Below are positions 46,785 through 57,000 of a stretch of 64,000 bases of DNA, one piece after another. The DNA comes from Siphonodentalium dalli (taxonomy: Eukaryota > Mollusca > Scaphopoda > Gadilida > Siphonodentaliidae). The stretch spans positions 125,812,754-125,876,753 of the forward strand of contig CP136061.1 in assembly GCA_032622095.1 (NCBI GenBank), in the 5' to 3' direction. The notes beneath the pieces were generated by a model. It saw only the letters and a program-made list of their open reading frames with translations, had not been told where the DNA came from and searched no databases. Each line of letters opens with the position of its first letter. The first letter of the stretch is position 1. Made by a program: the position numbers and the translations under genes.

Positions 46785-47306
46785 TAGCAAGATATTATCT
46801 CGTTTAAACGAGATAAAAAAAAGTATGGCAAGATATTATCTCGTTTAAACGAGATAAAAAAAGCATTGCAAGATATTATCTCGTTTAAACGAGATAAAAA
46901 AAGTGTGGCAAGATATTATCTCGTTTAAACGAGATAAAAAAAAGTATCGCAAAATATTATCTTGTTTAAACGAGATAAAAAAAAGTATTGCAATATTATC
47001 TCGTTTGAACGAGATAAAAAAAAGTGTGGCAAGATATTATCTCGTTTAAACGAGATAAAAAAAAGTATCGCAAAATATTATCTCGTTTAAACGAGATAAA
47101 AAAAAGTATTGCAAAATATTATCTCGTTTAAACGAGATAAAAAAAAGTGTGGCAAGATATTATCTCGTTTAAACGAGATAAAAAAAAGTATTGCAAAATA
47201 TTATCTCGTTTAAACGAGATAAAAAAAAGTATGGCAAGATATTATCTCGTTTAAACGAGATAAAAAAAAGTATCGCAAGTGGGACTTACGGGGCCGCCGC
47301 TCCGTA

Positions 47307-47754
47307 CTTTAGTTACATCAAGACAAGTTTATTTATTTCAGATTTCATTTCTCGAATCTACTTTCCGAAGGGTGTCGGGAAGGAATTTTTTTACCCCACC
47401 GCCCCATATGCAACATGCCATATAGATCAATGTCATCTCTACTGAGGCCCATATGAGGTCCCAGTAACATAAATATGGTGTTTTTGCAGTTATAAATTCT
47501 TATATGTTATAAACTGTTACAAATGTCATATAAGAGCACAAAAGGTCTTTAGTAAACAAAATTGCATGAGGGTGTAAAAAACGCGTTTTTTGCACATAGA
47601 GGGGTGGTCGGTCCATGGTTGGGTGAAGTTTTTTTTTCACCCGTATTTGGATATTTTTTTGTGAACCCCCCTGAATATCTCTTTTAATTTATATCTTTTG
47701 GTTTCGGCAATCTGCTGCGGCAATCCTTGGTGTGGGACCAGTATGCTTCAGATA
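47307..47754. other. Non-coding stretch with CACCC/poly-T patches
   Basis: 47375-47405 (ggaatttttttaccccaccg) and 47575-47690 (gcgttttttgcac, gaagtttttttttcacccg, atttttttgtgaacccccc) resemble G-run/A-run element ends but do not form a definable element. Confidence 0.35.
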
Positions 47755-48231
47755 AACCAAGAACAACGAAAACTCATTTTTCATTATAATGTAGTTGATT
47801 TTCTCAGATCAAACACAATGATTACTGAAATACATTGACATAATCTACTAGACACATCTGCAGATATTAAAGAAAAAGTTCGAATTATTACCGACAATTA
47901 TATGAACACAACGAAGATATGTATCCCATACCGAGAAGTGATCCCCAGGCGTAGTGATAAGCATTGGTTTACTTCGGAACTGCTATCCGCAAAAGTGATA
48001 GGCTAATATACTTTTCCAATAATACTCAGCCCCTAACGTTTTTATGCTGACAATTGGAAGAGTATATAAGACGTATCGCCATTCAAACAAATAAAACTAA
48101 TGCTTGGACCAAATACAAATCGATGAAAAATAAAGTTAACAATATGAAGAAACATGCACAAATTAACTATCAAAACAAATTAGAAAATACTTTTTCATTC
48201 AATAACAATCCTCAATATTTCTGGCAGACTG
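47755..48231 (+). pseudogene. LINE fragment, region between endonuclease and RT, left half
   Basis: Readable pieces in shifting frames are IKEKVRIITDNYMNTTKICI, HWFTSELLSAK, then WTKYKSMKNKVNNMKKHAQI and NNPQYFWQTVK. This is the usual pre-RT linker of LINEs with an apurinic endonuclease. It has at least two frameshifts. The homology stops exactly at the TTAA border (48232) and resumes after 60996. Confidence 0.7.
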
Positions 48232-48428
48232 TTAAAGGTACTCAATCCGATCAGACGCTCCTAAATTACTATTTTTTTGGCTTCTGGGGTAAAAAATATT
48301 TGATTCGAGTCGAGGAACCCACCCATCAAAGCTCAGAAGGATTAGATATCGATGTTTGAAATGTGCTGTTTCTGTTGTTTGTGGCCCAATCTGTTCGAGG
48401 ACCACGTGCTAAAAACGGACAAATTGCG

Positions 48429-48511
48429 GTTGTATGATGGATAACTCTAAAATCAAGTGGTTATTATTGATAATGGTAACCACTTGATTTTAGAGTTATC
48501 CATCTTACAAC
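48429..48511. repeat. Central hairpin of the foldback TTAA element
   Basis: ggataactctaaaatcaagt and acttgattttagagttatcc pair around an attgataatg loop. This is the apex of the T2 palindrome. The BEL/Pao element sits immediately to its right. Confidence 0.8.
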
Positions 48512-48513
48512 TG

Positions 48514-48744
48514 TGACGGAATGTAGAAGTTGAATACAGAACACAATACGTAATCTCAATACATGTTTACTCTTCGGAAGCACAGGTAGTTATGACACGT
48601 ACAATACAATAGCACACACAAAGTTCACACTGTCCTGGTCAGTTAATTAATACTGCTCATACTGCGCATGTAGGCTAGTAGTCGCATATGATCATTAGAG
48701 ACTCTAGACTGTACATAGGGTGATTGTCCTAGATATCCCCGACA
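48514..48744 (-). repeat. 3' LTR of the BEL/Pao element
   Basis: 231 bases, reading TGTCGGGGATATC..TTCCGTCA on the minus strand (TG..CA ends). By eye it differs from the other LTR at about five bases plus two short indels, roughly 2 percent, so the insertion is fairly young. A 17-base G run adjoins it at 48749-48766. Confidence 0.92.
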
Positions 48745-48799
48745 TCCTGGGGGGGGGGGGGGGGGCGACGGAAGTCCCTTCATACAATAATAACACCGC

Positions 48800-49655
48800 A
48801 CGACTTGTCAAGTCCTATTCATCACAGGATAGTGTTCGATACCACATGTAGAGAGTTCGGTTTGATTTGTTGACCCGTTGTCTAACAATGTCAATATTAC
48901 AGTTTCTGGCACATCACATTTTGAGTTTTGACGGCCAATTCTCTGAACCTTCACGCAGCCAAGTAGGACCATTCCACCAAATACTGTTTGACAGCTGAAT
49001 GTTTGTACAACCTCGACTACGAATGTCTGCTGGGTTGTCTGCAGATGCACAATGTCGCCAATCGCTGGTGTCAGTTAAGTTTCTTATTTCCGATACTCTA
49101 TTGGAAACGAACATGGGTAGAGTTTTCATTGAGATGATCCAATATAGAACAATAGTGCTGTCTGTCCACATGAAAGTTTTAACCTTCCTAGAACACCCAA
49201 GGCTGTTGCGAATAAACACCGACAAGCGAGCTGCTATGAGTGCTGCCATCAATTCAAGTTGTGGAATTGTCATAGCTTTCACGGGAGCTACTCGACTTTT
49301 TGCCATGACGAATTGAGGCGTGTCGCTGTCCGACTTCAGGTAAGCTACAGTTCCATATGCTTTGATACTAGAATCTGCAAAGATGTGTAGTTCAATTGCA
49401 TCCCTGTTGGTTTCGTTGAAGTCGATGCATCGTGGAAGTTGGATTTCCGATGCTACTTGGACATCTTCGCGTATTACACCCCATTCCAACCAAATTCAAG
49501 CGACACTGGGTCATCCCAGGTGATTCGTTCTGACCAAAGTTTCTGCATAAACATTTTAGAAACGATTCCCAAAGGGTCGAAAACGCTGCATGTATCACTG
49601 AGAATTTCTCTCTTGGTAATAAGTTCAGAACTGTTCATCGATTTAGTAGGAAATC
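48800..49655 (-). pseudogene. BEL/Pao A17/RNase H-like region; integrase missing
   Basis: Contains LHIFADSSIKAYGTVAYLKS, SRVAPVKAMTIPQLELMAAL, FMWTDSTIVLYWI and DNPADIRSRGC, the standard blocks of the BEL/Pao A17 and RNase H region, then WWNGPTWL. The integrase core expected next is absent. The frame ends in MNRT at about 48808, followed by the G run and the LTR. Deletion of the 3' part of pol is the simplest reading. Confidence 0.88.
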
Positions 49656-50582
49656 CTAAGGAATCCCTAAGGAATCAGACTCAATGTCCCATCGAAGTCC
49701 AAGCACAGACACATTTGTATCTTTGTCAACAATATTTGCATCAGAGGCAACTGCACGTAATTTGGGAGAGTTTGATGTCCATGCGCGAACATTAAAGTTA
49801 CCTTTTGACATTATATCTCGAGTTCGTTGGAAATAATTGATGAGTAACAAAGCTAGCAACAAAATTATCTACATAAACATTGTTCAAAAGATTCTGAGTA
49901 ATATTTGAACACGGTGATGACTCTGATAACAAATGTCTCAAAATTGTGGCGTTCAGTATAAAAGGGGACGATCTTGCACCGAACAGAACGACATTGAATC
50001 TGTATACATCAAATTTCGAGTCTGGATCACCGGGATCTGATAACCAGAGAAATCGTGTATAGTCTTTGTCATCGTCAGCCAATTTCACATGTAGAAACGC
50101 CTTCTCGACATCAGAAACTACGGCATATTTGTGGAGTTGGAACCTGATAAGTATAGAACATAGATCATTTTGCAACGCAGGACCAATCAGCGAACAGTCA
50201 TTTAAACTCGGACTAAATCTATTCATCTTATACAACTACAATCGTAAACGATTCTCATGGGCGTTGACGATGAGTTTTTGAACACCGGGTGGTGTGGAAT
50301 GTAATGACAGTCTGTACTATTAGATTTGAGTTCACCAGATGTCACATTCGCGATAAAAACCCATACTCTCTTGTTCCATTATCAGTTTTGTTTGGCAAGT
50401 CTATGAACTGTGGATATCGTGCGTTTGTTAACAACATCGAAATTTGTTGGCAAAGAGTCATGATTATCACACCATGGAAGTGGTGCAATATAAGAACCAT
50501 CTTTGAAAGTTATTTTGTCACAGTACGTGGATAGTATTTCAAGATTACCTTTGGAATCATTTGGCGAATCAACACCGATAGA
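49656..50582 (-). pseudogene. BEL/Pao reverse transcriptase, decayed
   Basis: Contains YIPHHPVF upstream, then SDVEKAFLHVKLADDDKDYT, TRFLWLSDPGD and FGARSSPFILNATILRHLL. The catalytic box reads YVDN, where the family has YVDD. This, together with stops at about 50400 and 50230 and a frameshift near 49800, makes it inactive. The piece NVRAWTSNSPKLRAVASDAN beyond it is the connection region. Confidence 0.88.
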
Positions 50583-50907
50583 TTAAAGTTTCCAGAACTT
50601 CTCAAGTTGAAAGTCTCCATCAGAATGATCCATGAAAATATTGAGCATTAATGCTTCTTGAGATTTTGACTGATTGTCGATAGGTCCAGCGAGTAAATAC
50701 CCGAGTTTAGATTCGACTGCAATGGCGCCATATATATCTTTGACGTGTGTACCATTAACAATGTCATAGTAAAAGTCAGCACCCACTAGAATGTCAATCG
50801 TAAAGCTGTCGCAATCACTTAATGTGTGAGCCAATTTCAGCCCAACAAGATGCGAATATGACTGAGCCGTTTTTTGCATCTTAATGTTTATTGGTGTAGA
50901 TATTCTG
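50583..50907 (-). pseudogene. BEL/Pao protease C-terminal region
   Basis: Contains SYSHLVGLKLAHTL, then DILVGADFYYDIVNG and GAIAVESKLGYLLAGP, the usual DUF1758 end of the BEL/Pao protease before the RT. A stop follows FWKL at 50583, but coding-like sequence (SPNDSKGNLEIL) continues in the same frame. Confidence 0.85.
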
Positions 50908-50916
50908 GGAACAACT

Positions 50917-51943
50917 CAGTCTGGAGTAAACTACATACCCACATATAAAAAATAGTGGGTCTGACGACCTTTCGTTCAGTTTTCATTTCCCAAACCCGGG
51001 ATTCCTTGTAATTACCGCCAATCAAAACTTAGCTCCAAGAAATGTGTGCCCCAATAAAAAACTAGTAACATGTCACGTGCTCTCGGTGTGGAAATTCCGA
51101 AGGTGTGGCTAAATGTTGTTAAAATAGTATCCATGACGTCATGTTATACTGGAAGAGAAATTCACAAATCGACAAATAAAGTAGATTGTTGACGACCGGT
51201 CGAAAGTTTAAAATCAAGAATCACCGGAATTTGGATTGCAGGAAACTGTAATTAGGGTACACTGGCCAATCTTTGGAGCTAATAATACGGCTGTACATGT
51301 ACGGTCGGGAGGGGTTCGGTGGGGTTGGTGGTAGAATTGTGTTGCTCTTCGCTCGTTTTTGGCTGCGGTGGTACTACTGCCAGTACTGGGGAACTGATAT
51401 ATCGTTTTGTTATGTCATTTAACTTTTTTTTAGTTCTGTAGTTGTTTTAGCAGATAGTCCCGACATTCATGTATTTTTGATTCGTGGCCGTTGATTTGTG
51501 TTATTTTTTGACAACATCGGCGACAAATCGCCTGGCCAATCTACAAAATAATTCGTTCCGAGTCCAAGAGATCCACATAAATTGACATTTTTTATAATTT
51601 CAAGAAGATCTGTCTTAGTTATTGTACATATTATTTTGGATCCCGGAAGCTAGCTGTTTCCCTTTATTGTCAGTAAAACAACCGCCGAACGAAAAGTCAC
51701 AAACCCTGCAACTATTAATTCCGATTCTTAGAATCGGCTTCACAGGGTTGAAGCGGCCATGACGGCACTGGCACGTGACCATGTTTACGTATACGCCTGT
51801 CAATCACAACTAATTTCAGATTTATATTTAGTGCGGTGTGACGTAATTTGGGGGAAGCCCACAACTGTTCAGAAATGAAAAGTTGATGGGAATGCAATAG
51901 ACTCAGTATCAGTATGAATCTGAGTGTATGTTTACATAGACTG
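50917..51943. mobile_element. 1.03-kb non-autonomous element in the BEL/Pao protease, 9-bp target duplication
   Basis: ggaacaact is present on both sides (50908-50916 and 51944-51952). The ends are imperfect inverted repeats: cagtctggagtaaactacat at the left, and cagtctatgtaaacatacac when the right end is read inward. Protease coding resumes on the other side. No ORF with a known family lies inside. A 9-bp duplication fits Mutator-like elements, while CAG tips with 8 bp would fit hAT. Confidence 0.72.
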
Positions 51944-51952
51944 GGAACAACT

Positions 51953-52467
51953 AGTAACTCTAATTCAACAGTCTCGTTACCACATATCAGTTTGAGTTTT
52001 ACAATGTTCAGATATCGACGTTGGGCGGTTTCGGATCCAAATGCAGAAAGATTGATTTCCTTCCTGCCAATTGGTGAAAGATCAAGTTTATCAGCAAAAC
52101 TTTGAGTGACGAACGAACACTGAGAGCCATCATCGAAAAGTATATTACCGGGTGCGGTGCATGTTCCAGATGATACGTCTGCGACGGCCGTTGTTAACAG
52201 TGAACATGTAGATGATACTTTTTGAAGAACAGTCTGGTCTTGCGAATTATCGGTTTCTATTTTGCCGGGTTCCACGTTGCAATGCATTCCATGGAATGAC
52301 CATTGAGAAGCCGGTTTAGTACTTTCACGATTAGACTCTCGGTTGGAATATAATCGGCTTGTTGAGATCTGCTCGGGTCGCATAAACTTGAATGGTGTTT
52401 TTTCGAACATTGTCGACAACGAAAACGCGATAGGCAAGACGAACGATATCATTGCGGGCTTGAACAT
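51953..52467 (-). pseudogene. BEL/Pao aspartic protease, first part
   Basis: Minus-strand frame with NILFDDGSQCSFVTQSFADK: DDGS is the catalytic loop of the retropepsin-like protease that matures the polyprotein. Further on come LNIVKLKLICGNETVELELL and then the border of the 1.03-kb insertion. Codons after that border in this frame (to 51715) belong to the insertion. Confidence 0.85.
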
Positions 52468-53262
52468 CGGTTACTACAGTACAATTTGCGGAAAAGTGTT
52501 GATTATCACAGAATACACACATCGGACGTGAATTTCGAACGATTGGGTATGATTTATCATTTCTGGTACGCAATCCACCAGAAGTATTAGTAAGAAAAGC
52601 TGACGCAGACGGTTCTACCATTTTGTCACCCTCACCCGCTTCAAGAATTTCTACTTCCGTTTGCAGAAACTCGCGAATATCCTTGAGTGTGAATTGGCGG
52701 TTTCCGTATTGTCGCACCAAGTTACTATACGTAGAACAGAGGGGAGCTTCTGTATTATCATTGAGACAAGCATGTCACTATAGGCCGTCGGCTGATTTAG
52801 TGCATCAAGTGATCTAATGTTGGATTCCATGACGTCGCGGAATTTCCCCAAGCTAAATACATTGTTCTGTGGGGCAGGTAAGTTCATCAATGCTTGCATG
52901 TGTGCGTGAATGTGAATGATTTTGTGTTTTTGTCCATATCTTTGTTTCAAAATTTCAACAGCACTCTGATAATTGTCATTAGTTAACGTCAATCCATTAA
53001 CACAGAAAGCAGCGGGTCCTCTCAATAACGATTTTAGATGCTGAAATTTTTGAACGGGTTGTAGACCAGAGTCTGGAATTGAATGTACGGCCGCATTAAA
53101 TGAATCCCAAAATGATTGCCATTGGAGAATTTCACCATCGAAGAAGGGTAGTGACAGCTTTGGTAGGTTAATCTTTTGTCGAATGGGTTTAACAGAGTTA
53201 GTGTCATTGAGTTTTGGTTTAACGTCGGGTTTGATAGATTCTTCTAAAAGTTCGACATACCG
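52331..53262 (-). pseudogene. BEL/Pao gag, main part with zinc knuckle
   Basis: Coding resumes at the other border of the satellite element. It contains LPKLSLPFFDGEILQWQSFW and LLRGPAAFCVNGLTLTNDNY, the hallmark gag (DUF1759-like) blocks. After a frameshift near 52700 it contains the knuckle CVFCDNQHFSANC (C-x2-C-x3-H-x4-C). The gap between the two gag parts is exactly the inserted element plus one 9-bp duplication, so one insertion explains the split. Confidence 0.85.
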
Positions 53263-53330
53263 AGCTCCATGAATTCCGTTCCCAGTTCCCAGTTCCCAGT
53301 TCCCAGTTCCCTATTCTCCTAAAATTACAC

Positions 53331-54030
53331 TTTTCGTTACTAAATCGGCTGCCGTATCCTGAGTCATGGTGGCAACCCGGGAATCCTTGTATTTTCGTGC
53401 GGTACCACCCCGCGGGCAACTATAGGAAAGTCACGCGACCATGCAGCCCCTTCCAAATTTTCTAAAATTGGGCTGAAGTCGTGCATGGGGTGTCAAAATA
53501 GCACTTTTCGTTACTAAATCGGCTGCAGTATCCTGAGTCATGGTGGCCACCCGGGAATCCTTGTATTTTCGTGCGGTGCCACCCCGCGGGCAACTATAGG
53601 AAAGTCACGCGACCATGCAGCCCCTTCCAAATTTTCTAAAATTGGGCTGAAGTCGTGCATGGGGTGTCAAAATAGCACTTTTCGTTACTAAATCGGCTGC
53701 AGTATCCTGAGTCATGGTGGCCACCCGGGAATCCTTGTATTTTCGTGCGGTGCCACCCCGCGGGCAACTATAGGAAAGTCACGCGACCATGCAGCCCCTT
53801 CCAAATTTTCTAAAATTGGGCTGAAGTCGTGCATGGGGTGTCAAAATAGCACTTTTCGTTACTAAATCGGCTGCCGTATCCTGAGTCATGGTGGCCACCC
53901 GGGAATCCTTGTATTTTCGTGCGGTGCCACCCCGCGGGCAACTATAGGAAAGTTACGCAACCATTCAGCCCCTTCCAAATTTTCTAAAATTGGGCTGAAG
54001 TCGTCAAAATAGCACTTGTCGTTACTAAAT
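53331..54030 (-). repeat. 174-bp satellite, short inverted block (~4 units)
   Basis: Units read in the opposite sense to the main block (gcatggggtgtcaaaatagc, ccaccccgcgggcaac). The switch point is at about 54031, where taaatcggg meets aaaatttggaaggggctg. The last unit before the switch has lost about 17 bases. Confidence 0.9.
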
Positions 54031-57000
54031 CGGGAAAATTTGGAAGGGGCTGCATGGTCGCGTGACTTTCCTATAGTTGCCCGCGGGGTGGCACCGCACG
54101 AAAATACAAGGATTCCCGGGTTGCCACCATGACTCAGGATACGGCAGCCGGTTTAGTAACGAAAGGTGCTATTTTGACACCCCATGCACGACTTCAGCCC
54201 ATTTTAGAAAATTTGGAAGGGGCTGCATGGTCTCATGACTTTCCTATAGTTGCCCGCGGGGTGGCACCGCACGAAAATACAAGGATTCCCGGGTTGCCAC
54301 CATGACTCAGGATACGGCAGCCGATTTAGTAACGAAAAGTGCTATTTTGACACCCCATGCACGACTTCAGCCCAATTTTAGAAAATTTGGAAGGGGCTGC
54401 ATGGTCGCGTGACTTTCCTATAGTTGCCCGCGGGGGTGGCACCGCACGAAAATACAAGGATTCCCGGGTTGCCACCATGACTCAGGATACGGCAGCCGAT
54501 TTAGTAACGAAAAGTGCTATTTTGACACCCCATGCACGACTTCAGCCCAATTTTAGAAAATTTGGAAGGGGCTGCATGGTCGAGTGACTTTCCTATAGTT
54601 GCCCGCGGGGTGGCACCGCACGATAATACAAGGATTCCCGGGTTTCCACCATGACTCAGGATACGGCAGCCGATTTAGTAACGAAAAGTGCTATTTTGAC
54701 GCCCCATGCACGACTGCAGCCCAATTTTAGAAAATTTGGAAGGGGCTGCATGGTCGCGTGACTTTTCTATAGTTGCCCGCGGGGTGGCACCGCACGAAAA
54801 TACAAGGATTCCCGGGTTGCCACCATGACTCAGGATACGGCAGCCGATTTAGTAACGAAAAGTGCTATTTTGACACCCCATGCACGACTTCAGCCCAATT
54901 TTAGAAAATTTGGAAGGGGCTGCATGGTCGCGTGACTTTCCTATAGTTGCCCGCGGGGTGGCACCGCACGAAAATACAAGGATTCCCGGGTTTCCACCAT
55001 GACTCAGGATACGGCAGCCGATTTAGTAACTAAAAGTGCTATTTTGACACCCCATGCACGACTTCAGCCCAATTTTAGAAAATTTGGAAGGGGCTGCATG
55101 GTCGAGTGACTTTCCTATAGTTGCCCGCGGGGTGGCACCGCACGAAAATACAAGGATTCCCGGGTTTCCACCATGACTCAGGATACGGCAGCCGATTTAG
55201 TAACGAAAAGTGCTATTTTGACACCCCATGCACGACTTCAGCCCAATTTTAGAAAATTTGGAAGGGGCTGCATGGTCGCGTGACTTTCCTATAGTTGCCC
55301 GCGGGGTGGCACCGCACGAAAATACAAGGATTCCCGGGTTGCCTCCATGACTAAGGATACGGCAGCCGATTTAGTAACGAAAAGTGCTATTTTGACACCC
55401 CATGCACGACTTCAGCCCAATTTTAGAAAATTTGGAAAGGGCTGCATGGTCGCGTGACTTTCCTATAGTTGCCCGCGGGGTGGCACCGCACGAAAATACA
55501 AGGATTCCCGGGTTGCCACCATGATTCAGGATACGGCAGCCGATTTAGTAACGAAAAGTGATATTTTGACACCCCATGCACGACTTCAGCCCAATTTTAG
55601 AAAATTTGGAAGGGGCTGCATGGTCGCGTGACTTTCCTATAGTTGCCCGCGGGGTGGTACCGCACGAAAATACAAGGATTCCCGGGTTGCCACCATGACT
55701 CAGGATACGGCAGCCGATTTAGTAACAAAAAGTGCTATTTTGACACCCCATGCACGACTTCAGTCCAATTTTAGAAAATTTGGAAGGGGCTGCATGGTCG
55801 CGTGACTTTCCTGTAGTTGCCCGCGGGGTGGCACCGCACGAAAATACAAGGATTCCCGGGTTTTCCACCATGACTCAGGATACGGCAGCCGATTTAGTAA
55901 CGAAAAGTGCTATTTTGACACCCCATGCACGACTTCAGCCCAATTATAGAAAATTTGGAAGGGGCTGCATGGTCGCGTGACTTTCATATAGTTGCCCGCG
56001 GGGTGGCACCGCACGAAAATACAAGGATTCCCGGGTTGCCACCATGACTCAGGATACGGCAGCCGATTTAGTAACGAAAAGTGCTATTTTGACACCCCAT
56101 GCACGACTTCAGCCCAATTTTATAAAATTTGGAAGGGGCTGCATGGTCGAGTGACTTTCCTATAGTTGCCCGCGGGGTGGCACCGCACGAAAATACAAGG
56201 ATTCCCGGGTTTCCACCATGACTCAGGATACGGCAGCCGATTTAGTAACGAAAAGTGCTATTTTGACACCCCATGCACGACTTCAGCCCAATTTTAGAAA
56301 ATTTGGAAGGGGCTGCATGGTCGCGTGACTTTCCTATAGTTGCCCGCGGGGTGGCACCGCACGAAAATACAAGGATTCCCGGGTTGCCTCCATGACTAAG
56401 GATACGGCAGCCGATTTAGTAACGAAAAGTGCTATTTTGACACCCCATGCACGACTTCAGCCCAATTTTAGAAAATTTGGAAGGGGCTGCATGGTCGCGT
56501 GACTTTCCTATAGTTGCCCGCGGGGTGGCACCGCACGAAAATACAAGGATTCCCGGGTTGCCACCATGACTCAGGATACGGCAGCCGATTTAGTAACGAA
56601 AAGTGCTATTTTGACACCCCATGCACGACTTCAGTCCAATTTTAGAAAATTTGGAAGGGGCTGCATGGTCGCGTGACTTTCCTATAGTTGCCCGCGGGGT
56701 GGCACCGCACGAAAATACAAGGATTCCCGGGTTGCCACCATGACTCAGGATACGGCAGCCGATTTAGTAACGAAAAGTGATATTTTGACACCCCATGCAC
56801 GACTTCAGCCCAATTTTAGAAAATTTGGAAGGGGCTGCATGGTCGCGTGACTTTCCTATAGTTGCCCGCGGGGTGGTACCGCACGAAAATACAAGGATTC
56901 CCGGGTTGCCACCATGACTCAGGATACGGCAGCCGATTTAGTAACAAAAGTGCTATTTTGACACCCCATGCACGACTTCAGTCCAATTTTAGAAAATTTG

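Larger units (their letters stand above)
44500..47304. mobile_element. 2.8-kb element made of inverted palindrome arrays around a central satellite
   Basis: Tips: cggagccccgtaagtcccc on the left and its inverse on the right with a 5-base difference, each followed by cttgcgatac. TA flanks both sides (44498-44499, 47305-47306). Inside each tip lies an array of a ~41-bp unit centred on the perfect 18-bp palindrome atctcgtttaaacgagat. The left array (about 44535-45595) and right array (46785-47285) have opposite orientation by their spacers (cttgaaatac / gtattgcaa). A different satellite fills the centre. There is no gene. T1 copy 3 is inserted in the left array. Confidence 0.8.

Noticed and set aside
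44535-47285. Regular palindromic repeats with short spacers, resembling a CRISPR array
   Set aside because: Spacers are themselves repeats, there are no cas genes, the two arrays are inverted within transposon tips, and the context is animal DNA.
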